NCBI GenBank assembly: GCA_023053685.1
Contig: JALIGW010000025.1
Coordinates: forward strand, 9,817,953 to 9,881,952
Source of the DNA: Diadophis punctatus similis
Lineage: Eukaryota > Chordata > Lepidosauria > Squamata > Dipsadidae
Length of the DNA: 64,000 nucleotides
Reading direction: 5' to 3'
Shown: positions 10,628-21,329 of the stretch, piece after piece
Layout of the letters: every line of letters starts with the position of its first letter
Position numbering within the stretch: position 1 is the first letter of the stretch
Translations under genes and position numbers: made by a program
Notes under the pieces: model-generated
Seen by the model: only the letters and a program-made list of their open reading frames with translations
Told to the model about the DNA's origin: nothing
Databases searched by the model: none

Positions 10628-11394
10628 GTTTGTGACCACAATCAAGTTTTGATTTGATAGATATATGGGTAATAGTATCAATATAATTTATGTTCAGGTA
10701 ATATTTGTTTCATATTGCTTCTGCATAACTACTCACCACTACACCATGTCTAAACACATCCTAGGCAGAGTCACCTGCAAACTTTCTCCACGCTCTATCA
10801 AGCTCAAAGGAAAAAGTGAGTTTTTATATATACTGAATTATTCTTCACAGATGTTAAACTCTGAAAATTGCTGGCTCCTCCCATCCTCTGATTAGTTCTC
10901 CTTGCCAGATCCAGATATAATCCTTCTGTCTTGGGGGATACTGGTAACTTTGGAAGCAACTGGGGTTGAGGAGATCCCCTCTTATTATCCTTCCAGATAT
11001 CCTTATTATCCTTGACAGGGTCTTCTAATCAGCACAGAGATATGCTTGTAGTTGCAATATCTCACATGCATCTTACATATAGTCTGTTATCTTAGTAAGG
11101 TCTTCAACTAAATAATTATAATTATTTATTAAATTTATATGCCACCCTGATAGTAAGATTCCAGGAGGCTAATTGCTATTGCACATACCCGTATTTTTTG
11201 GAGTATAAGACGCACCTTTTTACCCCCCAAAAGAGGGTGAAAACTTGGGTGCGTCTTATACACCGAATGCAGCCCCACCCAACCAGCCACCCCCACCCTT
11301 TGGCCTCTGTCTTCTAGCAATTTACCTGCTTGCAGGAAAGAGGGAAGAGCCTGCAAAGCCAAGCAAGTCAGTAGCAGTTTCCCCGATCTACAGC

Positions 11395-11754
11395 TGATTA
11401 GCCACGTGGAAAAACGAAAGTGAAACTAACTACAAAGGCAAATTGTTAAGATAAGAATTAATCTCATCAGAAGCGAAATGAATCTTTTCCTGAAACTCTG
11501 ACATTATCAAAATAAACCGCAGTTCAAATGCTAAGGTATAAGATATTTATTTCGTTACAAAAATAATAAATCACATCCTGGCTATAAACATAGGTGTTGC
11601 TTCGTGCAGAAGCAGAAGACAAAAGGGAAGATCGAAAGAATGGAATGTACACATGCGTACTAGGAACATATTAATCACGTGCTCAGGAATAAACCATTAT
11701 ATTTGATAGGGATGCATCCCCCTGCATATACATGTAACAGGCAACATAAAATCA
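11395..11754 (+). mobile_element. Possible solo LTR inside element G1
   Basis: This segment begins TGATTAGCC and ends AAAATCA with cagc on both sides (11391-11394, 11755-11758). It is absent from the shorter G copy. The 4-bp match can arise by chance and promoter signals are weak. Confidence 0.25.
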
Positions 11755-11903
11755 CAGCCTGACACAAATAGCTGGCAGAGACAGGCAGATTTTTATTTTT
11801 TGCTGAACTGGATGGAAGGGGGTAAGTGAATAACTAAATGTCTGTAGAATGTTCAAATTATTAGACTTACTTTTTAAAGACTGCTTTATTATTGTTCTAG
11901 AGC

Positions 11904-12047
11904 CAGGGATCTCCAACTTTGGCAACTTTAAGACTTGTGGACTTCAACTCTCAGAATTCCACAGCCAGCTTTGTTAGCTTTGCTGGCTGTGGAATTCTGA
12001 GAGTTGAAGTCCATAAGTCTTAAAGTTGCCAAGGTTGGAGATCCCTG
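11904..12047. mobile_element. Palindromic hAT-like MITE, family D copy 1
   Basis: It is a nearly perfect palindrome starting CAGGGATCTCCAAC and ending GTTGGAGATCCCTG. The arms contain GACTTGTGGACTTCAAC and its inverse around a short AT-rich centre. Related copies lie at 26396 and 29697. The flanks resemble each other (tctagagc, and tctagaca after four extra bases) but are not exact. Confidence 0.8.
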
Positions 12048-12659
12048 TAAATCTAGACAACTTAACAAAATAAAGAAGCTTTTTAAAATAAATGCTTGCG
12101 CTGAAGAGGCTCAATGCTATTGTATCTTCTTTTAAATAATAGAGAATAATGTATACTTCCAGAATTTTTAATTAATTTTAACAGCTCTGTACAAGTATAG
12201 TATGAAATATAACAGTATCCTGTTTAGTAGTAAGAGTTTAGTTACCTTGGAGTAGATCTATTTAAATAATTGGGAAGAGTTAGTGTGACTACATTTAAGA
12301 AAACTTTCTGGCATAATGTACATTTCTCCAATTCTTTGCTATTTCTATGAGTCAAGCACACATGCACAGAAATACACAGCAAACAGTGTATATCATCTGT
12401 GCTGTTTGCTGTTTGCTGTTTGGCAAATTGCTTGGAGGCAGAGGCCTTTTTCCCTTGTTTTCCTCCCCCAAAACTAAGGTGCGTCTTATACTTCGGTGCG
12501 TCTTATACTCCGAAAAATACGGTAGATGAGATCGGCCTTGCTGTAGAGTGTGCAGAATTAGACAAATTAACAATGGAATTAAAACAGAAAGAAAATTCAG
12601 AATTTTTTGAAATTTGGAATTTTTATAACTGGAAAGGAGAAAAGAAAAAAAAATAGAAA

Positions 12660-13110
12660 TGTTTAGACTGATATACAATTTGTGAATCTATAGAGGAATA
12701 GATAAGTTTAATTATTATAAATGTATGTATCTATCTATTAATTTATACCTAGATAAAAATTATAAGAAAAATATGATACATATAGTTATATATAGTTGTA
12801 CAGATATATATAAGTAAAAGAATAACGTGAAGACGCATACCGTAGAAATACCCAAGAGGTTTGTATGTATATATGTACACACATGTACATATAGTGTTTT
12901 GTTTAATGTTTGTTTGTCCTTTTTAATGTTTATACTTAAATAAAAATTATTTTTTAAAAAAAGAGATTGGCCTTGCTGGCCTAGGAGAAATGGGAGCAAT
13001 AATGGGAAGGTCATCCAGATGAGTTTATCTAAAACATACCAGCATCGTGTTAATATTTACTCTGTGTCTGCTTTTCTGTCTTGCCTTTGAACTCTAGAAT
13101 GCCAAAAGCA
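12660..13110. other. AT-rich DNA without recognised feature
   Basis: Mostly ATA-rich simple sequence with no gene or defined repeat. Confidence 0.5.
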
Positions 13111-13123
13111 TATAGGTTCTGGT

Positions 13124-13499
13124 CAGCGGCGGGTTGCTCTCTTACTGGTGCCGGTGCGCTGCGCACGCATCTCCACGCTTTGGGTGCAGGCGCGCTCGTT
13201 TTGGGCGCACGCACACTCTCTACGTGCACATGCCCCCTCGTGCAATTTTGCTTCTGCGCATGCACGGAAGCAAAATCTTGCCGAAATCTCTCTCGCGCGC
13301 ATCCCCTCACGAGATTTTGGCGCAATTTTGCTTCCGTGCATGCACGGAAACAAAACCGACCCAAAATCACCAGAAAAAAATGGCGACATGCGCAGTGGAC
13401 CGGCAGAGAGGGCTCCGGAGCAGTCGCACGCAAATTGCACAATCGGCCGCTCCCTACCGGAGCTGCGCACTGGGCAGCTCCGGCAGGAACCCACCTCTG
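13124..13499. mobile_element. Non-autonomous hAT transposon, family A
   Basis: The ends are CAGCGGCGGGTTGC and GAACCCACCTCTG, with the exact duplication gttctggt (13116-13123, 13500-13507). The very GC-rich body contains several GCGCATGCAC words. The overlapping open frames on both strands come from this CpG-rich repeat and are not genes. Confidence 0.88.
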
Positions 13500-13624
13500 G
13501 TTCTGGTTCTGCTTTTGTTCATGGTTGTTCAGCAAGCCATTTGCTCAGAGCTCAGTGTATACTGGTGTTGTTTGCATGCTGACTACATTAACGTTGCAGC
13601 TATCAAGTGATTGTATCGCTTTAG

Positions 13625-13750
13625 GTGAGCCAGGTTTTGGCCACAACACTACACAGAATTTACTCAGTGACAAAGGAAAAAAAATGCTGTTTGGGAGTGA
13701 AGGTAGTGAGAGATCCATAAGACCCCAGAATCAGATGCAACCTGGAAAAC
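13625..13750 (+). CDS. Candidate host exon (uncertain)
   Basis: The segment lies between an AG acceptor (13623-13624) and a strong donor, AAC|GTAAGT, at 13751. It is exactly 126 nt and open in one frame, starting with the last two bases of a codon and ending with the first base of another, so both splice junctions are phase 1. It would encode about 41 polar residues including FGHNTTQN and MLFGSEGSERS. It lies outside the repeats of the window. The pyrimidine tract is weak and I do not recognise the protein, so this could be chance. Confidence 0.3.
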
Positions 13751-13759
13751 GTAAGTAAC

Positions 13760-14397
13760 TACTATACCTCATTACCATCGTACAATCTGACTTTGGCTAA
13801 TGCTGTTCTATGTGCTAACTTTAAAAATAAGCCCTCTTTATTTATTTAGCATATGGCACACAGTGTCAGAAAATCTAGAAATGCGAGACACAATGCAGTC
13901 CCGACAGCCTAAATAGGTAGTTCATTCTGTTTGGTGCTTGCGTGCTATCCTTCGTACCACAACAGGGGAAAAAGTAGTTTACACCAGCTGACTAGCTCCT
14001 CCGCCGGTCTCGCCTGGCCTCACCTTGTATTGCATTGCTTTGCGTCTCTCAGGTCTCATGCCAGCTTCTGCTCTCTGCCCAAACGAAGGCAGCTAGGTTT
14101 TTCAAACCAAAGTGCTAAATAAATCTCTTTTTAATATCACTGGTCTGTTTTGGTTTTGAGCTATGTTGTTTTTCTTTTCCTTGGGTTTTTTTTTTTTTTG
14201 CCCCTCATGTATTTATATACTTTTTCACTTTAGGAATAAAGTAGATATTTTCAGCTTTTGTGAGGAGAGGAAGGGGATAAAATATGACGTTTGGGAACTG
14301 TGGGGCTGACAGAACATGCAACATCTTCTTTCTGCTTTTGCTTTCCTTAAATCAGTTCCAGACATATCCAGATTGTTATATTAAGACAATACCAAAT

Positions 14398-14400
<3 letters not shown>
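13760..14400. other. No recognised feature
   Basis: Unique-looking DNA between the candidate exon and the GA-rich tract. Confidence 0.5.
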
Positions 14401-14401
<1 letters not shown>

Positions 14402-14444
<43 letters not shown>

Positions 14445-14540
14445 AGAGGGAGAGGGAGGGAGAGGGAGAGGGAGGGAGAGGGAGGGGGAGGGAGAGGGGG
14501 AGGGGGGAGGGGGAGGGAGGGAGGGGAGAGAGAGAGAGAG
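14402..14540. repeat. (GA)n / (GGGA)n purine tract
   Basis: About 139 bp of pure purine on the plus strand, GA units at both ends and GGGA/GGGGA units in the middle. Confidence 0.97.
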
Positions 14541-14947
14541 AAAACAATATTGCACTTACTCGAGCGAAATGAAATTGTACCTTGTCTGCTTAAATGCACA
14601 AGGCAGTAGCTGATATAGTGACAGAGTGAATCAAAAGATATTGCAACGTATGTTAGCACAAGGCGTTTAATAAGAACATGAAGTGCAGTTCCATTTTTAT
14701 TCCCCAAATTAGAAAGTTGTTATCATTGCTTCTCTTTTTTTCTTTTTTCGTCTGCTCCGACATCTGATAGAAAATAAGGCATATTTTTGTAGCGGCAATG
14801 GCAGAGAAAGATAACATGTAGCTAAATATAGCTGTCAGTTTTCGGCTTGCATCATTGAGGTGTATCAGTTCACATGCAAACTGAGGTTATAAAAAGTGCA
14901 GGTGGGAGGGTGTACAGAACAGCCGAATTCTCCTTTCTTCTCTAAGA

Positions 14948-15020
14948 TTTATTTATTCATTCATTCATTCATTCATTCATTCATTCATTCATTCATTCAT
15001 TCATTCATTCATTCATTCAT

Positions 15021-15095
<75 letters not shown>
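14948..15095. repeat. (ATTC)n then (TTTA)n microsatellite in a SINE tail
   Basis: About 70 bp of ATTC units followed by about 77 bp of TTTA units, ending exactly where the tRNA SINE begins. It is the expanded tail of that SINE. Confidence 0.95.
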
Positions 15096-15315
15096 TATAC
15101 CGCCTCACAGTGCAAGCACTCTCTAAGCGGTTTACACCAGTAAGCAATGTATATTTATATTGCCCCCAACAATCTGGGTCCTCATTTTACCTACCCCGGA
15201 AAGATGGAAGGCTGAGTCCACCTTGAGCGGGTGAGATTTGAACCACTGACCTACGGATCACAGTCAGCTAAAGTGGCCTGCAGTACTGCCTCTAACCACT
15301 GCACCACCTCGGCTC
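15095..15315 (-). mobile_element. tRNA-derived SINE with (TAAA)n tail
   Basis: Same SINE family as 6097-6307, minus strand, head GAGCCGAGGTGG at the right. The 3' end carries the hairpin AACCGC...AGGCGGTATA and then the A-rich tail. Confidence 0.87.
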
Positions 15316-15570
15316 TTGGAAGGAAAAGATTTACTTCCTCCGCAAGCTGTTTTTTTCTCTGATTTGTGGAAATAATGGAGGCAGCATAAATGGAGCATCT
15401 GGATTTTAAGCATTGTTGGAGGTAGACAAGTTACACTAGTGAGCTTAGTGGAGTGGAGTGCTCTGTACTGGGCCAGCATGGTAGTCTGTGGCCCTGAAGT
15501 GGAATGCAGAAACTGTGGAATCTTGTAGAGAGCCCTGGAGATGACTTTCCTCTAAAGTACTTAACAATAT

Positions 15571-15858
15571 AGAACATAGAATAATAGGGTTAGAAGGGAC
15601 CTTCAATCAGTTCAGAATAGAGCTGGTAGGGACCTTGGAGGTCTTCTAGCCCAGCCTCCTGCTCAAGTAGGAGATCCTATACCATTTCAGACAAGTGACT
15701 GTCCAGTCTCTTCTTAAAAATCTCCAGTGATGAAGCACCCACAACTTCTGAAGGCAAGCTGTTCCACTGGTTAATAGTCCTCACTGGTTAGGAAGTTTCT
15801 CTTTAATTTCAGGTTGCTGGACCCTGTAGGTCTTCTAGTCCAACCCACTGCTCAACCC
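15571..15858 (-). mobile_element. CR1 LINE 3' fragment, with a second short CR1 tip
   Basis: It contains the CR1 3' signature GGAAGGGACCTT... at left and the SLEIFKKRL-type region at about 15700-15780. From 15813 a short second copy of the TTCTAGTCCAACCC tip follows. Truncated, non-functional. Confidence 0.8.
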
Positions 15859-15954
15859 TGTTTCTTGTTGGCTTCTGTTTCCTCCATCTTCTTTCTTGAA
15901 GAAGGCATTCAGAGGCTTTTAGAGAAACAGCAAGCCCAGGAGAAACATGTACGT

Positions 15955-16087
15955 ATTTTATTTATTTGTTTGTTCGTTTCTTGGTATCCTGCCTTTATTA
16001 TTTTTACAAATTGCTCGAGGTGGTGAACATACCCAACATACCTTCCTCCTCCTATATTCCCCACCACAACAACCCTGTGAGGTAAGT

Positions 16088-16126
<39 letters not shown>

Positions 16127-16294
16127 AGGGAGGGAGGGAGGGAGGGAGAGGGAGAGGGAGAGGGAGAGGGAGAGAGGGAGGGAGGGAGGAGTGGCCCAAG
16201 TCACCAAGCAGGATTTCATGGCTATGGTGGGGCTAGAACTCACGATCTCCTGCTTTCTAGCCTGGTGCCTTAACCACTAGATTGAACTGGCTCT
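15955..16294 (-). mobile_element. Second tRNA-derived SINE family (copy with internal GA expansion)
   Basis: On the minus strand the head is GAGCCAGTTCAATCTAGTGG, then a tRNA-like B region GTGAGTTCTAGCCC, and a CAACAACCCTGTGAGG-type body (in reverse). About 100 bp of GA/GGGA (16089-16190) has expanded inside the body. A related plus-strand copy lies at 20225-20445. Confidence 0.7.
16089..16190. repeat. (GA)n / (GGGA)n tract inside a SINE
   Basis: Uninterrupted purines, with GA units changing to GGGA and GAGGGA. Confidence 0.95.
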
Positions 16295-16299
16295 ATTGT

Positions 16300-17070
16300 T
16301 AGGTCCAGAGAGATAGGAAGACTGTTCCAAAAAAATCACTCCTGTCGTTCTAATTTCCTGGAAGAATTGGGATGATATGGACAGACAAGGAAAATTAGGT
16401 TATTATAGCTTTTCTCACTAAAGAGTACCATTCTGGTCTTTCTCTATTTCCTGTCTACCAATAAGAGTTGACAGGTTTGTTTATCATATCTATATGCCAC
16501 CCATCACTCTACCAAGTGTGGAGTGGTTTCTATGCTTAAGTTGTCCCTCCTATTACTAAAGGTTAACAGACTGCAACCCCAACACCGTGTTTCACTGATC
16601 ACATGGCATGGCATTGCAATGTGTTTGCTTCATTGATGAACTTACCATCAAGGGATACAACTAGGTTTTTACATCATCCTAAGTTTTAAAGTGGCATGTT
16701 AGGCTTCCACGGTATACAAACTTAGCTATTTGGGTTGGTAGATTGATGTGATAGCTTAGTCTTTGGCATGAGTCCAGCTGTTTGAGCTTCTTCCATAAAC
16801 TTCATCAACACTGCATTGTTCAGTGAAATAATCTGTGTAGCATCCCAACTTTAAATAGCCTGTACATCTGAAGAGATTTAATTCTGCCATCCCCAATCAG
16901 GGCATGAAACTGGCCTTCCTGTGTAGTTTGGAGCTAGAGAGAGAGGAAGGAGGGAGGGAAAGGGAGAAGTCCAAAGAATTTTTGCAAAATCCCTAATTCT
17001 AGAAGAGATAATATTTTCATTCTGACTAGAGGCATGAAGATATAAACTATTTGGCATAGGGTGTATTAAA
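16300..17070. other. No recognised feature
   Basis: Unique-looking sequence. Confidence 0.5.
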
Positions 17071-17312
17071 TAGCACTTGGACTTAGCACTTGGACTTATA
17101 TACCGCTTCATAGTGCTTTACAGCCCGCTCTAAGCGGTTTACAGAGTTCAGCATATTGCCCCCAATAATCTGGGTCCTCATTTTGCCGACCTCAGAAGGA
17201 TGGAAGGCTGAGTCAACCTTGAGCCGGTGAGATTTGAACAGCTGAGCTGCAGCTAGCAGTCAGCTGAAGTAGCCTACAGTGCTGCACTCTAACCACTGCG
17301 CCACCTCGGCTC
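17071..17312 (-). mobile_element. tRNA-derived SINE
   Basis: Full-length copy of the main SINE family: head GAGCCGAGGTGGCGCAGTGG at right, AAGTCCAAGTGCTA tail at left. The tail word is duplicated once (TAGCACTTGGACT). Confidence 0.87.
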
Positions 17313-17939
17313 TTAAAATAAAATAGGATTGTCTCAGATCCATGCAGACACTCACCTCCAATTCAGTAAATAAAAATGGGAACAGAATTACAAGGTATAC
17401 CGAAGGGGTATCGTTCTCACCCATCTTTATTGCCCTGCAATAAAATGTTATTATACAGTTGCCCCTTACAAGGTTGTTGTGAGAATTACTGGCATAATGA
17501 ACATCAGATGCTTTGAAGCCCATGAGACTTTGGACAAGGCATGCCTGAGTTGGCATAGATGGAAGAACAGAATAGAATGGAAAGAAATTGGAGGAGCAAT
17601 TTACTTCTATGACACTTAAAAATGACTATTTTCTAAAATTCACCCCATACATGATAGGGTGAAGTGTGCTCAGTGAAGGCTCTTTCAATAACACTGGCAT
17701 TCTCTCAGATCTTTTCTGGAAACATAGTGTGTCCTTCTCTGGTTTGCTTAGCTAGAAAGCAGTGATGATGATTAGGTTCTTCTAGAGCAGGGATGGTAAC
17801 CTTTGGCCTCATAGCCCCTACCCATATTTTGCAGTTGAAGAACACCTTACAGTTCATCAGCAAATGGTGTATTATTTTTGCTTGTTTAAAATGGTTTAAG
17901 TCTCCAAATAGGTGCCTTTGGTAAATCTAACATATTTAT

Positions 17940-18085
17940 GTCTATGGAGATTCTCAGTCATCCAGGTCATGGTTGTCCCAAAGGTGTCCCAAAGAAGCTT
18001 CTTGGATGAGAAGTGGAACATCTTCTAAGAAAAACCAGAAAGTTGACTCTTGAAAAAACACCTTTGGGATGAACACATTTATTTT
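17940..18085. mobile_element. Penelope-like element ends joined in inverted order
   Basis: 17940-17990 is the extreme 3' end of the element family at 4285, in minus orientation. It runs directly into the plus-strand hairpin GAAGCTTCTTGGATGAGAAG at about 17994 and then the plus-strand tail to about 18085. This is a head-to-head junction of two ends with the internal sequence lost. Confidence 0.65.
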
Positions 18086-18089
18086 GGAT

Positions 18090-19612
18090 GAAACTAGCAC
18101 ACCAAACATCCCAAAAGCCAACAAGATAAATCCTGCATCCTGAAGTGGCATACTTGAAATACCCTCAAATAAAATGCAGCTGTCAGCATTCCAAGTAATG
18201 CACCCAAAGAAAGCAGAACTCCGAGGCAGGTAGATTCCTTAAGGAACAATTGGATACTTCATATTGGCACAACTGGTGAAAACCGACTCTGAAGGTTCCC
18301 ACGGTTTTCACCTAATTAAAAAGTAAAAGTCCCCTCTTCCTCCAAGTCTTCAGTCACATTGTCCAATCGAGGTGCTGGCCGGTTGCTTGGTTACTTCACT
18401 CCTCTTCTCCCCAGCCACCTGTTGGAATGTCCTTGGTTCCCACATGAAAACATTTTATTTTGACTACAAAACCCCAGCTATCTATTCCCCCCCACCTTCT
18501 TCCTTGTGGCAACCCTGAAGCCTCAAAGATGGCCTCAGCCAGGCTCACTTCAGGGTTGACAGCAGCCCTGAATAGGGGGAAAAAAGGCCTATGTCAATCC
18601 ACACCATCTGGTGTGGTCAATAAGTTACAATGAAAAGGGACAAAGTTAGCAGCTCTCCTCTTGGACCATTTTCTCAGATCTCCTACAAGGCTCAACAATG
18701 TGTATCTCAGATACAGAGGATGGGCTCCTAGGGGAAAGAATTCCTTAAAGTGGAAAATGTGCCAGGCCTTGCTAGATAACCCAAAGCTTTGACACCAAAT
18801 TGCAGAGATTGTTCCATCTGCTGCCAGCCCTTTGGCACAGTGATGGCAAGGCAGGCTCAGCAGCAACTGTTCTATGAGCCAAACCGAAGGCTGAGTGTCA
18901 GATTGCTTTCACCTTTTGCCAGTCACTGTAATTCAAGAGAAAATATTATGAAAACTGTGTCAAAGACTGGTGGGCCAGAGACATGTTAACAGTTGTCATT
19001 CAATCTTTTCCAGAGATGACACTCATGGGAAAAGAAAAGGTTTACTTAAGTGATCTAGCAAAAATTAGATGGTTTTGTTTTGTTTTGTTTTGTTTTCAAG
19101 TTGGATTGTTTCATTTAATTATATTGCTAGTGTAATTTAGGTGTTTTGTCAGTACTTTGTATTTTGTGTGCACACACACACACACACGCACGCACATTTT
19201 GGTGATGCAGGAGATAAAATTTCCATGATATCAACTGGACTGCATACAAGCCCCCACTAGACAGAAGTATTTTTTTTTGTCTAATCTAATACAGTGTGCA
19301 AAATATGGATTCATTGAATTTGTTCACTATGAAATAAGATTATACATTTACTTCCTGGAATTCAGTAAGACTTACTACCATATAGTCCTGCATAGAAGTA
19401 CACTGCAATTCTTAGTATATTACAAAGTTTGGGTTGTGTTATGTAATCATAACTGTTCAGTATCTTATACTTCCCAAGTTTATAAAACCCAGCTTCCTAA
19501 CAAGAATAGAGAGGCTCCCTTACATGATGCTTCCCCGTGCATGCATCTTTTCACACTGCCATGCACTTTGGAAGCTCATACAAGTGTCTATTTCTGCAGA
19601 CTGCCTGCTTTG
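18090..19612. other. No recognised gene, small simple repeats
   Basis: Unique-looking DNA containing a short (GTTTT)n near 19076-19097 and (CA)n near 19170-19187. Confidence 0.5.
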
Positions 19613-19620
19613 TCCTAGCC

Positions 19621-19991
19621 CAGTGATGGCGAACCTTTTTTTCCTCGGGTGCCAAAATAGTGTGCACACACGCTATCGCACGCCCGTGCGTGCCCACACC
19701 CATAATTCAAAGCCCCCCACTTGCCCCACCCCCGTGCATGTGTGCATGACCCCCCACTCCCCCATTTCCCGACTTCCAGTGGGCCCAGTATGGCCCAAAA
19801 TGCTCTCCCCCGCCACCCCGGAGGCCCTCTGGAGGCTGAAATCGCCCACCCAGAGCCTCCGCGCAAGCCAAAAATCAGCTGGCGGGCACGCACATGCGCG
19901 CTGGAGCTGAGCTAGGGCAGTGGCTCGCGTGCCAGCACATATGGCTCCGCGTGCCACCTGTGGCACCCGTGCCATAGGTTCGCCATCACTG
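19621..19991. mobile_element. Non-autonomous hAT transposon, family C
   Basis: Perfect 15-bp inverted ends CAGTGATGGCGAACC / GGTTCGCCATCACTG, flanked by the exact duplication tcctagcc (19613-19620, 19992-19999). Non-coding, GC-rich body. Confidence 0.92.
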
Positions 19992-20224
19992 TCCTAGCCT
20001 GTAACAATTGCTTAGTCCATAAACTGTGAGAGTAGTTCTAGGTATGTCATAGATGGAACACAATCAATGGAAGCTAATGAAGCTTGCAACTAGCACCAAC
20101 ACCCTGTGAGGAAAGAGATGTGAACATGAATGGCTCGTTGGCTTCTGGGACTGAAGGTGAGAGAGATCCTTATAGAGGACTGAAACTCAGTGATAAATAT
20201 GGAAGCTCTAACTCTCTGGTGAAT

Positions 20225-20445
20225 GCCTCAGAAGTCAGTTTGGTATGGTGGTTGACCCACCAGGCTAGAAACCAGGAGACTGTGATTTCTAGTCCTAGCT
20301 TAGACACAAAGCCAGTTGGGGGATTTTGGGCCAAAACCTCACAACCCTAGGAAGGTGGCAATGGGAAACCACTTTTGATATTTCCCCAAGAAAACTGCAG
20401 GGATGTTTTGTTCGGGCACACATCAGGAATCAACATGGACTGGAA
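20225..20445 (+). mobile_element. Second tRNA-derived SINE family, plus-strand copy
   Basis: It starts near AGTTTGGTATGGTGGTTGAC (A-box-like) followed by CAGGCTAGAAACCAGGAGAC and GATTTCTAGTCCTAG (B-box-like). A body with CAATGGGAAACCAC and CCAAGAAAACTGCAGG follows. It is diverged, and followed by an AGAG-rich stretch to about 20525. Confidence 0.65.
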
Positions 20446-20561
20446 AACACAAAGAGAAAGAGGAAAGCGAGGGAACGGGAAGGGGAGAAGAAGAGGAAGA
20501 GAGGAGAAGAGAAGAGAAGAAGAAAAAGCTTGTATCTTAGCACTGTACTTAGGATTCACGT

Positions 20562-21318
20562 CAGGGGCGGGTTCCTAAATTTTTTACTACCACTCTGTGA
20601 GCGTGGCTTATTTTGTGGGTATGGCTTGCCAGCCATGTGACCGGGTGGACGTGGGCCTCGGGAGCTTGGCAGCGGCCGGAGAAGCAGCGGGCATTGCCCA
20701 CCCGCAATTCAGCCCCCCGCAGTGGGAGCAGCAAGACTGTGGCAGCAGTTCTTCTAGGAGGCTCCGTCCGGCCTGAATGCTTCTCCCCATTCAATGATCC
20801 TAGGCTCCTGCCACCCGTTCCCCCTCCCCTCAGCAGCTTGAGAAGCCTCGAACATGCGAAAATGCCTGGGATCATCACCGTGCGTTCGTGGCTTCTTGGA
20901 CTGCTGAAGGGAGGGGAACTGAGATAGGTCCTTCCGCCCATTCCCCCTCCCCTCAGCAGCTCGAGAAGCCTCAAACATGCGAAAATGCCTAGGATCATCA
21001 CTGCGCGTTCGTGGCTTCTCGGAGTGCTGAAGGGAGGGGAATGGAGATAGCTCCTGCCGCCCATTCTTTCAGCGTCTCACGCACTCCCTCAGCCATCCTC
21101 CCCTGCTTGGACTCACTGTGGGGTAGGAAGGCAGCGCATGAGCAGTGCCGGAAGCTCGGCTTCTGGGCATGCGCAGAAGAATTTTTTTAAAAAAAATTAA
21201 TTTTTTTTTAAATGGCGGCGCCCAGGCACCGGCAACTGACCGCACCGGTACTGTGACATCACCAGCGGGCCACTACCAGTGCTATAGAGTGGACCGCACC
21301 GGTAGGAACCCACCACTG
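20562..21318. mobile_element. Long non-autonomous hAT transposon, family A
   Basis: Ends CAGGGGCGGGTTCC / GGAACCCACCACTG with the exact duplication attcacgt (20554-20561, 21319-21326). At 757 bp it is about twice the usual family length. Part of the extra length is a tandem duplication of about 121 bp (about 20818-20938 and 20939-21060). A YY1-like AATGGCGGCGCC lies near 21212. No transposase frame. Confidence 0.88.
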
Positions 21319-21329
21319 ATTCACGTGCA

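Larger units (their letters stand above)
11188..12522. mobile_element. TA-target DNA transposon, family G copy 1
   Basis: The inverted ends are CCCGTATTTTTTGGAG and CTCCGAAAAATACGG, flanked by TA. Each end carries repeated GGTGCGTCTTATA-type words (twice at each side). The same ends recur at 55088-55573. No transposase frame is visible in 1.3 kb. A D palindrome (11904-12047) is inserted inside. Confidence 0.75.

Noticed and set aside
13050..13610. Five overlapping frames of 123-225 codons in CpG-rich DNA
   Set aside because: They lie in a hAT MITE with exact target duplications. Only the part after 13625 is outside it and is listed separately as a candidate exon.
14948..15095. CRISPR-like array
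   Set aside because: Plain tetranucleotide repeats without unique spacers, in a vertebrate genome.
17784..17880. hAT end (CAGGGATGGTAACC)
   Set aside because: No matching inverted end or target duplication was found downstream.
20326..20640. Basic coiled-coil-like frame (KRKAREREG)
   Set aside because: It reads through an AGAG-rich simple stretch and into a hAT end. No splice or start context supports it.
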